A stretch of 64,000 nt of DNA from contig WELB01000171.1 in the NCBI GenBank assembly GCA_009602725.1, positions 136,643-200,642 of the forward strand, written 5' to 3'. Below are positions 54,800 through 64,000 of the stretch, in pieces. Below the pieces are notes generated by a model, which saw only the letters and a program-made list of their open reading frames with translations, was not told the DNA's origin and ran no database searches. Source of the stretch: Spirogloea muscicola (taxonomy: Eukaryota; Streptophyta; Zygnematophyceae; Spirogloeales; Spirogloeaceae). Both the position numbers and the translations under genes were made by a program. The stretch's first letter is position 1; each line of letters opens with the position of its first letter.

Positions 54800-55680
54800 G
54801 TGTCAAAACATATGCATTAGCTCCTTCTATCTAGTCTTGATATTGTTTAAGTGCACTTAGACGGCCCCCCTCTATTCATCCTGAATTGCACATGCTAAGT
54901 AGTGATTAGTGACTTGCCTGCTGGCCGTGCTCTCGCTGCAGCCTCTGGCTATCGTCAGGGATTCGGGCTGGCTTCTCACAGCCCTTGCCCCCATTGGGAG
55001 AGCCACTTCTTCTCCTTCTGGCTCTGGCCAGGAGTGCGCGCCCATCAAGAAGAGGGGCTGGCAAAGCCAGCCCAAGAAATGGACAATGTCCAAAGCCAAA
55101 GAATGAGGAGCCGGAAAAAGGACTACACTACAAAACATTGCAGAACACAGAAACGATGCAAAGGGAAGCTCAGTACCCACGAGTGAGCAGGGGGCCAGGG
55201 GACCCACTTCCAGGAGCCTAGCTTCTCTGAGCTGAGGCTGCTTAGCAGGGGTTACTTAGTAATACGTAGCTGCTTTGTTTCTTCGTTGTGCTTGTTTTTC
55301 TTAGCGCTTCCCCTGGCCCCCTTCTCGTACTATGTTCCTTCCTTTTTGGGCTGGCTTTTCCAGCCCCTGTCCTCAATGGGCGAGCCCTTTCTTCTTAAGT
55401 ACAAAGACAGCAGCATAGGGGACTCTCAGTAACCTCTAGTCAAGAAGAAATTCAGACCTTGTCCATTCTTTTGGGCTGGCCTCTCCCAGCCACCAGTTAA
55501 TCTGGCCGCGCTTGCTTTGAAATTGCTCGCCCATGAAGAAGAGGAGCTGGCAAAGCCAGCCCGAAAAAAATGGACAATCTTCATAGCCAATGAAAAGAGG
55601 TGCCGGAAAAAGGACTACAACTCAAAACACTACAAAACGCAAGACGATGCAAAGGGAAGCTCAGTACCCGCGAGTGAGCA
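54800..55680. mobile_element. Mixed LINE tails on both strands
   Basis: 54920-55015 (+): a coding-tail piece joined to a B tail (hairpin GGGCTGGCTTCTCACAGCCC). 55030-55185 (-): A 3' UTR with stem-loop 55055-55073. 55230-55400 (+): tail with GGGCTGGCTTTTCCAGCCCC, like 8740-8925. 55450-55510 (+): GGGCTGGCCTCTCCCAGCCA variant. 55520-55690 (-): another A 3' UTR with GCTGGCAAAGCCAGC near 55545. No host gene. Confidence 0.65.
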
Positions 55681-55689
55681 ACATCAGGT

Positions 55690-56345
55690 CGGAGTAGCTC
55701 GCTGCCTTTGACACCCTCCAAGTGCAGCTGAACGCGATCGGCCTGGACATTCGGGCGGACAAGTGTAGCGCCTGGTCCCCTCAGGGCCTGCCAGCCCACC
55801 TGCGCCTGCCCGAGGGTTGCCAGACACCAGCCGGGGGCCTCACCCTCCTCGGCGTCCCCCTAGGCGCACCTGCCTTCGTGACGTAGCAGCTGCAGGCGCG
55901 GCTGCAGGAACACCTCCGGCCAGCGGACCGTCTTCACACGCTGCAGGACATGCAGCTGGCGACCGCGATGCTGACACGGTGCATTGCGCAGCGGCCACAC
56001 TATCTGGCCCGCACCATCCCCCCCTCGTCGGCGGTGAAGGCAGCGTATGCGGCCTTTGACTCCGGCATCCTGGCGTCCGCGGCCACCCTCGTGCAGCACC
56101 CCGCGTTCCTCACCACACCAGCTGCGCTGCTGCAGGCTAGCCTGCCGACCAGCCGTGGCGGCTTGGGATGCCGCTCAGTTGCCCGCGCCTGCGAGGCGGC
56201 CTACACGGGTAGCTGGGCTCAGGTGGCTGCCCCAATGTGCCAGAGGTTCCTCGTGCACGGCCAGCGCGCCCTGGAGCGGGCGGCAGCTGAGGTGGAGATC
56301 GGTCAGCTTTCCGGCAGCTAGTCTTTCGGATTTGCGGCTCCTCAC
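55690..56345 (+). mobile_element. LINE RT-thumb/linker fragment fused to a coding tail
   Basis: The plus strand encodes LNAIGLDIRADKCSAWSPQG, LTLLGVPLGAPAFV, then a stop, then LQDMQLATAMLTRCIAQRPH and GGLGCRSVARACEAAYTGSW. This is the same region as 25015-25971. At about 56300 it jumps to the protein's last codons (LSGS / SFGFAAPHSW frame; in the right frame SLSDLRLLTRGY). An internal deletion of the CCHC, RLE and extension is implied. Confidence 0.72.
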
Positions 56346-57150
56346 TCGTGGTTATGTATGGTACAACCCACAGCAGTTCTGAGATAGCGCTTTTGGCCCC
56401 TTCGTACTTTGGCCCCTTCGAACCTCGTCAATACTTTTGGGCTGGCTCATCACAGCCCTTGTCCCCGTTGGGCGAGCCACTTCTTCTCTACTGAGAGCCC
56501 ACTTGCTGACGTCGTGGAGACTAGTATCCTGCTTTCTGCGCCATCTGGCCTTGTCCACTCCTTTGGGCTGGCCTCTCACAGAGTACCCCAGCTTTGCGAT
56601 AGCGCCTTTGGCCCCTTCGTAGTTTTGGTCCCTTCGAACCTTGTCACTTCTTTTCGGGCTGGCTTCTCACAACCTTTGCCCCCACTGGGAGAGCCACTTC
56701 TTCTCACAGAGTTACCAAGTGATCCATCCTACCCAAGCTCTGAGACAGCGCTTTCGGCCCCTTCGGACGTTGTCAACCCTTTTCGGGCTTGCTGTTCACA
56801 GCTTTGCCCCCTTTGGGGGAGCCACTTCTCTCACAGCCATTGCTGTGAGAGAGAGAGCTCTTTTGCCTCCACGGCCCGGCGATAAGTTTGCGTAGGGCTG
56901 CCCACCCGCGTCTCGTGCCACGTCGGCGTAGCTTGGCCCGGCAGAAGAGATGACACTTCCAGTAAGGGCGGTGGAAGTGAGAGGCCAGTCCAGAAAAACG
57001 AAAAGACGCTTCCAGTAGCGGGCGGCTGTGAGAGGAAATAAGTGCGAGGAATCCAGAAAAAGCTCTCAAGTACAAGTGCATCAAGTGAAGAAGTGGCTCT
57101 CCCAATGGGGGCAAGGGCTGTGAAAAGCCAGCCCGAAGTAGCAACGAAGC
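56346..57150. mobile_element. Tandem series of LINE B tails
   Basis: Plus-strand tails with GGCCCCTTCG, then CGGGCTGGCTTCTCACA(G/A)CC and GGGAGAGCCACTTCTTCTC, lie near 56390-56490, 56610-56705 and 56750-56835. A shorter TTTGGGCTGGCCTCTCACAG piece lies near 56565. Minus-strand tails are at about 56940-57030 (diverged) and 57085-57140. The irregular spacing and shared orientation resemble the array at 29646-30720. Confidence 0.65.
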
Positions 57151-57179
57151 ACTTAGTAACCTGTCTGTTGAGGTTACTG

Positions 57180-57680
57180 AGTGCCGCCACTTGGGGACTG
57201 CCCTCTATCACCAATTATGGTTGGATCCTGCACCTTCCCCATTGTGCCGCTCAGCGATTTTGGCCGCCGCCGCCAGCAGTGGGCTGGAGCATCTTCTGTG
57301 TGCCCGCTCGACTTTTCCGCCACACAACCTGGTCAATGCCAGTCTGCGGGCCGCTCCCGATGGTGGGGGCCCCACCACCCCTGGCGGTGCCGCCCGCAGA
57401 CCCCGGCGAACGGAGTCATCGAAGACCTGCCCTCCCCACGCAAGCCGAACCGTCGGTCCCTGCTACTCAGCCCACGCTGTGGAGGCGCCCGTGCCCCGCC
57501 GCGTCCCGAGTCCACGGGACAACTCCGCCGGCGCGACTTGCTCTGCCATCTGGGCCTCGCCTCGACACCTTGCGCGCCGTCGGCGCAGGGATTCGGCTGG
57601 ATCCCTTCTTCGTCCACCGCGGCACCTTCCGGAGGCAGGCTCCTGCCGCGCTTTGCCGAAGTGGCTGAGATCGCTGGACG
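57180..57680 (+). repeat. Dispersed repeat R, copy 2
   Basis: The plus-strand partner of 49630-50075. It starts soon after a LINE tail. The two open frames of about 200 codons here are Pro/Arg-rich by composition and not supported as genes. Confidence 0.7.
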
Positions 57681-58985
57681 AGTCTTATGCCACCTTACCG
57701 AGCAGGCGCATTTCGCTTTCCGGCTCGCTCGTGCATGTCAACCCCATTGCCGTTGTCCGGTACTTTGCGACGATCGCTAGCCTCGCCTTGCGCCTTTGTG
57801 CATGTCGCACGTGATGTGCTGCCCTGGGCTTCTTCCATGGGGTCACAACTGTCTGCAGAGTCTGGCAGAGACCTTGCCTGCTGTCAGCGACTGCCGTACT
57901 GCACTTTCATAATGGCCCGACCTGCGCTCGCAGTATCTGCCCAAAGGCTGCGGACTCCGTAACTGCATGCATGCTGCTGGCTCCTGAGATGGGCGTATGT
58001 TCTCTTCTCATTGGCAACTCTTGCTCCTTCTCTTTCACATTTCGTCTGGCTGGGTCCTCAAAGCCGCTGTTCTCATGGGAGCCCACTTTGCGTCCATCAC
58101 CCCGATACCTAGGAGCGTCAGGGCTGACCATGGGAGGCAGTGGCTGTGAGAAGCCAATCAAGAGGGAAAGCATGGTTGGTGGAGACGGACGCCCTGAGGG
58201 TAGCGCTTGCCTCCATGCCCATCTTCTATATCGGGCCTTAAGGCGGATCATGCTCCGCGAGATGGACCGCCTGGGGCTCTGACACTGGAAAAAGGTCTCA
58301 CACTGCCTCTTTGGGAAGCCCCCCCCTTGCCACTGCTCGCCACGGCCTGTGCCTCCAAAATTGCGGCTCCTGCTCCTGCAAGTGCGGCTGCTTTCTTCTA
58401 CCCCCCCCCCGTTCGTCCATCACATAAGTTTGTCATTCTGGGGTCGAAAGGCTCCAGGCCTCCTTTGTGCACTTGCTCAGTGATCACGTACTGGCCGCTC
58501 TTGGCTGTCGCAGGGCGACACAATTCCTGCTGCCAGTCCTTCCCACCTTCGGCTGCTGATGACGGGCTACATGATTTTCGAGGTTCGAGATCCGAGATCA
58601 TGCATCGAGATCACTGAAGCTCATGAGAAGAGAGCTTGTTTTGATTTGCTCCTGTCTTATTCCTAAAATCCCTAGGCTCGAATCTATTCAAATTTTGCAA
58701 TCTTCTCTGCTTTGCTGTCCATCGTGCCGGCTGCTGCAACCGCTTGGGCAGGTCTTGGGCGAGGGAGCTGCTCTACTTGCTCCCTAACACTTGTCATTGG
58801 GGTGCATGAGTGCAAATACTCATGTGAGCCCCTATTGTGACATTTGTTCTCCAATCGTCACCAAGCCAGTGCTTGGTGACATGGATAGATGGCTCGCAAC
58901 AGCTGATATCCGTGTTGCAAGTATCAGCCTTGAAGGACTTTGCGGTCTCCTTGGCGTCGGCTCGACTGTTAGGGCGTGCTCTGGC
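57681..58985. other. Intergenic, nothing recognised
   Basis: No protein similarity. A C-tract lies at about 58400-58410. A degenerate LINE-tail-like block (GGCAGTGGCTGTGAGAAGCC) is near 58135-58160. Confidence 0.4.
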
Positions 58986-58989
58986 AGTA

Positions 58990-59770
58990 GCGTTGCAGTG
59001 ACATTCACCACCACGCTTGATCGATAATCAAGGCCTCCGCCTGCCTGAGGGTTTTCACCTAGTTGAAAATATGAAGGAGCTACCAAGTACTACAAAAGAT
59101 CGCCATGGCTATTACAAATACAGGATCCAGTTAGACTTGGACCACTACGAAGTAAAACCACAACGGGATCGAATTGGACCACTACGAAAGTATGACATAA
59201 CATCATAAGATTGCAATATCACATAGAAACTTTAAGCTCCAAGTTGATTTGGCGCACAGAGTTCTTCCTGACGGTTGGTCTATCAGCATGCAAAGCCCCT
59301 CGCTTGCACGCTAATTGGCATGTTCAATGGCAGGATCTGACATTCACCACCGCGCTTGACGCATAGTCAAGGCCTTCGCCTGCCTGAGAATTTTCACCTA
59401 GCTAAAAATCTGAATGAGCTGCCCAAGTACTACAAGATAGCCATGGCTATTACACACACAGGATCCAGTCAAAGCTGGACCACTACGATAGTATGCTTTT
59501 CAATCCACAGGATCCAGTCAAATATTGACCACTACGAAAGTAGATGACAAATATTCACAAGGTCGCAAAATCACATAGAAATTTTAAGCTATAAGTTGTT
59601 ATTTCAAGATTTACTATTTGCTTTTTCTACTACTGCGAGCTTCTCGTTAGTCCTCTGTGAAACCATCATAACTACACATAAACTATCATTCGTGCTCGGG
59701 GCAATGGTGCAATCACAGGAAGCAGGCACACTGGGTTCTTCCTCACGGTTGGCCTATCAGCATGTTCCTT
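58990..59770 (+). repeat. Imperfect tandem duplication with possible coding remnant
   Basis: A block starting GACATTCACCACC at 59000 recurs at 59340. Both continue with TCAAGGCC, CGCCTGCCTGAG, TTTTCACCTAG and a TACTACAA stretch. Later matching pairs are CACATAGAAA (about 59222 and 59575) and GGTTCTTCCT(G/C)ACGGTTGG-like words (about 59260 and 59735). The offset grows from ~340 to ~475 bp, so insertions have occurred in the second copy. A shorter word, CAGGATCCAGT...GACCACTACGA, occurs four times between 59130 and 59540. In one frame each copy encodes QGLRLPE(G/N)FHL followed by N-x-x-ELP, hinting at an old coding exon. Confidence 0.65.
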
Positions 59771-60039
59771 CAAGGATGTAAAGCTTTGGGACACAGCTGC
59801 ATGTATGGAGTGGCATGGCTGCTACTCTTGCATCTACCTTGGGGGTTAAGCTGCATGTGGAGACTAGTTTGGCTAAAGTGGGTGCAAACAGAGAGGGGCT
59901 CAGAAGACATGGACATTCATGTGTAGAAACTGCAGATACGAACGATTGTGAACATTCAAAAGGCGGGGAAGGAGGGGGTCAAAACTGGGGCGGCCTTGCG
60001 GGGCTATGGATGGAAATGATGCTTACCCCAAGAACCACC

Positions 60040-60469
60040 TCAAGGATTGACTCTCGCTGATCTTTTTCGGGCAAGGGGACCTCTAATTGACTGGCGAATC
60101 GCCTCAGGGCAGCTTTGTCCAACTTATCTTTGTGATTGGTAGCTGCCAAAATCGTAACAAGCGACTTCCCTGCTTGGAGCAGATTTGGACAGGTACATGC
60201 ACTCATTGTCGGATAACTTCCACAGATGAAAGTGGTTTTCCGGCAAAGATGAATATGCGACTGAAGTAGTCCTAGACCTGCTGCAGGAGAAGTATATGCA
60301 CACCATCCGTCGTGATGCCCTCCCATAGAGCCAGGATATATGACTTCAAGTTGTCCAATAAATCATTGTCACCATTGTGACGCGCGCTTAAAAGAGAGTC
60401 GACCTCATCCACGAATATAATTGCTGGTTGGACCTTCTTCGCAAGACTGAATACTGCAGCAACTGCCAA
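60040..60469 (-). pseudogene. AAA+ ATPase fragment (Msp1/ATAD1- or spastin-like)
   Basis: Two minus-strand exons fit in phase. About 60469-60305 reads AVFSLAKKVQPAIIFVDEVD then SLLSARHNGDNDLLDNLKSY, with the Walker B motif IIFVDEVD. About 60175-60030 reads KSLVTILAATNHKDKLDKAA and LRRFASQLEVPLPEKDQRES, covering sensor 1 (AATN) and the arginine-finger region (LRRF). This is the second half of an AAA module of the meiotic clade. The Walker A motif (GPPGTGKT) and an N-terminal domain are not found upstream, and no C-terminal lid is recognised downstream. It could be a fragment, a pseudogene, or a gene with missed distant exons. Just upstream, 60497-60540 repeats DNA from 59297-59340. Confidence 0.55.
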
Positions 60470-61110
60470 GAAACCCGATTCTCACGCGCATCACCCCCTC
60501 GCTTGCACGTTGATTGGCTTGCTTTATGGCAGGATCTGGCAGCTGCCCTGCAATGCCACAAGATGAGAAAGTCTTTCTGGTCGGCTTATCGAGGTCATCA
60601 TAGCAAGCAACTCCTGCTGGTAGCGATGGGGCCGGCTGCAGTGGTGGACATAGGTGGTGGGACAGGCCAGGTAAAAGTGGGGTGCAGTATGCATGACAGG
60701 AATGACAGGGTGATGGTATTTAGGCAAGTTAGCCTGGAATACACGAGTGAGCCTTTGAGTGATGCCTGTGGAGGAAGGGGAGAGGGTCCAGTGCCTGCTG
60801 TTAGACTCGTCACTGTGTCTAATATGATGGCTCTGCTTACACCTGACCTGCTCAGCCTGACATCAAAAAGGTTGGAGTTGGTAGGTGGCAACTTTTGGTG
60901 GTATAAGCGACTTCGACACTAGACACCAAACAGTTGTGCGCTGGTCACACCTACCTTGGAATGATACCAATCTACATAGCCAGATCTGCAAAAATCTCCA
61001 CAGTAAGTCAGCCAGCAGGCTTGCCAATGGATTGAAGGTGCATAGCAGGGCTGCAGAGTTTGGCATGGTGCACCTACGACTTCACAGTTCTACCATGTAC
61101 TTGGGGTAGT
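60470..61110. other. Between AAA fragment and APE2
   Basis: It contains the ~45-bp repeat CCCTCGCTTGCACG...GGCAGGATCTG (60497-60540), also present at 59297-59340. No AAA Walker A exon and no other gene is recognised. Confidence 0.45.
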
Positions 61111-61123
61111 GAAGACTGCAGAG

Positions 61124-63648
61124 TCAAGTGGCTCGCTGCCGCTTGTTATTTGAGCGCTCACGCTCCTGGACAGCTGGTGCAACAAAGAATGACTTCAAGC
61201 TCCGCTGCTGAGACATTGCAGCAAGACTAGTCTGACTTTGGCTTGTGCTGGTCTGACAAGTGACAAGTGGTCTGGTTTTGCAGACCTCTCTGACGCGCTC
61301 TTGACCTACACTCTCACTGTCAGTCGTGGCAGCTGCGTTCACAGCACATGCATTCTCTCTGACCTCAGCACCTTCTAGAAGGTTGCCTTCTGCAGCCCTG
61401 CTGCTCAAGTGATTGCTTGCTTGCTCGACGTCATCTGCACCTATATCAACAGCTTGACTCTCATTTTCTGGACCTAAAGTTGACGGCTCAGCATCACTAA
61501 TGTCCTCTCTCGCTTGTGAATTGAGATGCACGTGGCCAGAAAACTGCATTGCTGAAACAGGCTCCCTAGGTACTACCAGGGGTGGAGCAATTGAATTGCT
61601 GGGGGCCCTGCCTCCGAAGAGGCTAGTGAGCTTCTTCTGGCGTGAGTCATCTTGAAACTGCTTCATATTGTAACTTGAGATGCGCGGCCGAGCATGGTCT
61701 GGTAGGACAGGCTGAGGTTGCAGTGTGACCGTAACAGCAGCATGATCGCTCCACTTCTTTGGGAAAACTTGAACTGTGCTTGACGTGATTTCGCCAAGGA
61801 ACCCCTTGTTGCAAAGGGTATAATCAATTCTGCAAGTCGACGCAACCATTTGATTAACGCTGTGCCCTAGCTAGGATCATCCTTCAGCAGTAACCAAGCA
61901 ACAACTCGTGTTTGCAGTTAACTGGCAAATACCGCAGGCCTTTGTTTTCAGTCCGTGCATCCGTGCGCTGGTCCCAAACAGAGAAGACGTTGCTGACTTC
62001 AGGGTGGAAGTGCCTGTACAAATCCACATACTTGTGCAGCATTGATTCCAACCACGCACGTTCCCCTTCACAGGTCAAGGTAAGCGGTAAGATGGTTAAT
62101 CGCAAGATCCCAAAGCAATGTCTAGCTTGTCCATTCTCAGATTCAAATCCAATGTTGGCCACAACTCAGGCAACTGGTTCCTGTCACACTTGTGCACCTG
62201 TGGAGTAGATGTCTTTGACATGCCACTGATGGTGCACGTCAATGTCTTTGTGAGCAATATTAAGGTCGCCCACAACAACAACATTGCGGCCACTCTCTAC
62301 CAGCTCATCGCCTGCAGGAAGGAGCAATAGATGTTTGAACCTGTTCAGGTCTGTGCACCAACCAGAGAGCCGAGCGACAAGTTCTGACCTAGCAAGATAT
62401 CAATCTATCAAACAATCTCTATAGGAGCTGTAAGTGAGAAACTCACACTTCTTCCGCAAGCCAATGAGGAAGTCAATCTTGAAGTCGAGGCGGAGTCTCC
62501 CCTCCTTGCGTTCACCAGCATTTGGCGCATAGACGTTGAATAGCATGAAGCTACCATGATCAGTGCACATCACACGACCCTCACAAGATATGCTATCACC
62601 AGATTTGCCGGCCCCCCCAAGGCAGTCTGCAACTGCGTCCAAAGGAGAACAGCTGTCCTTCACATAGGTAACGACACCTGCATGATTTGCATAAGAGGTA
62701 CAGAATGCAGCAATAGTCAACAACTAAATCAGCGATGGCTAGTACTCTGACCTCTGTGGAGCTAGGACTAAGAGATACTAAACCCACCTGCATCACAGCA
62801 CATACACATTTTGACATCTTGCAGTTTCTGCATGGAGGTTGCCAAAAGGCATATTCTGTGCTGCAAATGCATTCAAGGAAGCAAGTAGCTGGTGCCTTTT
62901 CAGAGCTGCCAAACCAAGTACTTGCTGTCAAAGCAGAAGGTGAGATTGAAGCATGCTATGCCTAGTTAGCAAGCCGTCAATGGGCAATAGGCATTGGCAC
63001 AATTTGTCTACGATCAAGAAGGTGCAAGCAAAGGCTTGACAAAGACAGACTCGCAGAAGAGATGTGAATTGCACGAAGGGTGTACCACTGTAGCCTTTCC
63101 TCGCGCGGCTGAAGGCCCAGAAGGATTCGTAGCCCGGCACGCAAACCAGCCACTTCTCCAGCCGATCCTCTTGCACCTTGACCTCCTGCGAGACCACAGC
63201 TATTAGGACTGTCATCTGCAGGGGCCCAGGGCACCGGCTCTAAGCTTTGAAAGTATTCAAGCCTGACGCCCTTGCAAGCCGCGGCCGCCACTCTGCTGGA
63301 GAGGCGAAATGACATCTGCCGTCAATTGGCTTCCTCCAAGCCTTAGCCCTCGCCTTCACAACTGCGACGCTGACCAGATTGAAGTGATCAACCACGGACG
63401 GGCTCGATAGGGCTCTATGTAGCTCAAGCAACATCCCAGGTCTTCCAACGCAGGGGCTTGTCGTGGTTGTCTACACCAGGAGCACAGCAGAGCAGGACAG
63501 ACTGGGCACGGCATGGAAAACTCGCCTGGAAGCAGACGATGTCGGCCTGCAGCACGTCGCGGAACCAGGCGTCGACGGATCCGTGGTGGTACTGCACCTC
63601 CCGCAGCGTCGTCGGCAGGCTGTTCACATTCCACGACACGATGTGCAT
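61124..63648 (-). CDS. APE2: AP endonuclease 2 (exonuclease III family)
   Basis: Six exons fit in phase: 63648-63526, 63185-63086, 62677-62447, 62311-62198, 62065-61933, 61829-61124 (TGA), 468 residues. The first intron begins CAG|GCGAGT, a GC-AG intron; the rest are GT-AG. Catalytic landmarks of the EEP fold: MHIVSWNVNSLP (N), ADIVCFQ|EVK (E), YESFWAFSRARKGYSG, MLFNVYAPN, VVVVGDLNIAHKDID (D-L-N), GLR|IDYTLCNKG and KKWSDHAAV (SDH). After the nuclease domain come RQKKLTSLFGG and, 25 residues from the end, QQRSLKSFF, both PCNA-binding (PIP-box) candidates. The usual C-terminal GRF zinc finger is absent. APE2 cuts abasic sites and resects 3' ends with PCNA in base-excision repair and damage signalling. 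LINE APE domains are excluded by the intron structure and the PIP box. Confidence 0.93.
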
Positions 63649-63963
63649 GGCCCCACGGCGGCCCTCACGCCCGCCGCCGCCGCGCAGCCGGCTGGAGCGC
63701 AGGTCTTGCCGAAGCCTCCGGCAGCGGCAGCGGGCCGCCTCCGGCTGGCCTGCGGCGCGCAGAGCTGCCGAAGGACAAGGCGGCGGCGGCGGGGGAGGCG
63801 GGAAAGGTGCGCCAAGTGGCCAGAGCTGGCGTGGCCGAGTGTTAGCTACCGCAGCGCCGGAGGGTCGTCGCTTGCTGGGAATGGGGATGGTGTCGATAGC
63901 CTCGGCTCCCGCGCGCGTTCACGGCGGCACAACACCATCCCCTGTGCCCGAGACGACGTTGGG
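63649..63963. other. Upstream region of APE2
   Basis: GC-rich, with CGG-type runs at 63660-63760; probable promoter of APE2. No other gene is seen. Confidence 0.45.
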
Positions 63964-64000
63964 AGCCCAAAAGAATGGACCTTGTCCATTCTTTTGGGCT
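63964..64000. repeat. Perfect 17-bp inverted repeat at the window end
   Basis: AGCCCAAAAGAATGGAC (63964-63980) and GTCCATTCTTTTGGGCT (63984-64000) are exact reverse complements around CTT. Both arms are the LINE A 3' UTR word TTGTCCATTCTTTTGGGCT just before the hairpin. Two LINE ends therefore meet head to head, or this is a fold-back artefact. Confidence 0.75.

Noticed and set aside
57181-57814. Three overlapping open frames of about 200 codons
   Set aside because: They overlie repeat R, and the second copy of R does not keep the same frame; composition is the simpler cause.
61124-63648. APE domain of a Dualen-type LINE with two nucleases
   Set aside because: The nuclease is split by five introns in phase, has PCNA-binding motifs and aligns with host APE2; no LINE RT is linked to it.
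63815-63860. tRNA 5'-end-like word GGCGTGGCCGAGTG
   Set aside because: No T-arm (GTTCGA-type) or closing acceptor stem follows within 100 nt.
1-64000. LTR retrotransposon, endogenous virus or Polinton
   Set aside because: No integrase, gag, capsid or protein-primed polymerase block and no paired long terminal repeats were seen; all RT sequence is of LINE type.
1-64000. CRISPR array or bacterial operon
   Set aside because: The repeats present are dispersed LINE tails and a minisatellite-like array, and the genes are spliced eukaryotic genes.

Overview
The window is nuclear DNA of a green alga. The coding style is GC-rich and intron-rich: exons are joined by GT-AG introns of about 100-400 bp, and there are CCG/GGC trinucleotide runs around starts. 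Several genes are of plant type: a RanGAP with a WPP-like N-terminus, an NDT-type NAD+ carrier, a plant-type O-fucosyltransferase and a plant-like ATG6 N-terminus. COMMD2 and an RLE-type LINE like those of chlorophytes are also present. A trebouxiophyte-like chlorophyte is my inference; no marker fixes the species. Ten of the eleven gene models whose last exon I trust end in TGA and one (NSE3) in TAA.

Layout. 1-4400: a LINE-rich start with a ~110-bp tandem repeat interrupted by a LINE. 4.4-5.6 kb: ankyrin protein (+). 5.6-9.7 kb: LINE fragments and LINE 3' tails. 9.7-11.1 kb: secreted root-cap-domain-like protein (+). 12.2-15.7 kb: RanGAP (+, 11 exons), convergent with NSE3/MAGE (-, 16.1-18.3 kb). 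18.5-19.8 kb: stacked LINE copies. 20.3-22.9 kb: Ala-rich unrecognised nuclear-like protein (-). 23.3-27.5 kb: the longest LINE copy, with RT and RLE parts, plus several tails. 27.9-28.95 kb: COMMD2 (+). 29.4-31.8 kb: LINE tails in a loose array. 31.8-35.6 kb: O-fucosyltransferase (+). 36.3-39.1 kb: NAD+ carrier (-). 39.66-39.78 kb: a lone ATG6-like first exon next to an N. 40.2-42.3 kb: CWC25 (+), convergent with a CREST-like membrane protein (-, 42.5-44.7 kb). 45-49 kb: mostly empty. 49.1-50.1 kb: LINE B end and one copy of a dispersed repeat. 50.3-54.8 kb: large cysteine-rich secreted-type protein (+). 55-58 kb: LINE RT fragment, tail array, second copy of the dispersed repeat. 59-60.5 kb: tandem duplication and two exons of an AAA+ ATPase (-). 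61.1-63.65 kb: AP endonuclease 2 (-, 6 exons).

The host genes are mostly unrelated housekeeping functions: nuclear transport, SMC5/6, splicing, base-excision repair, NAD+ transport, glycosylation and Commander trafficking. There is no operon-like logic. The most coherent signal outside the genes is the LINE family. At least three subfamilies, on both strands, end in the same GGGCTGG/CCAGCCC stem-loop with varying loops, and many copies consist of little more than this 3' end.

Three single N bases (23287, 32139, 39757) lie in GC-rich DNA and may mark joins; at least one sits where a recognisable gene (ATG6) stops abruptly.
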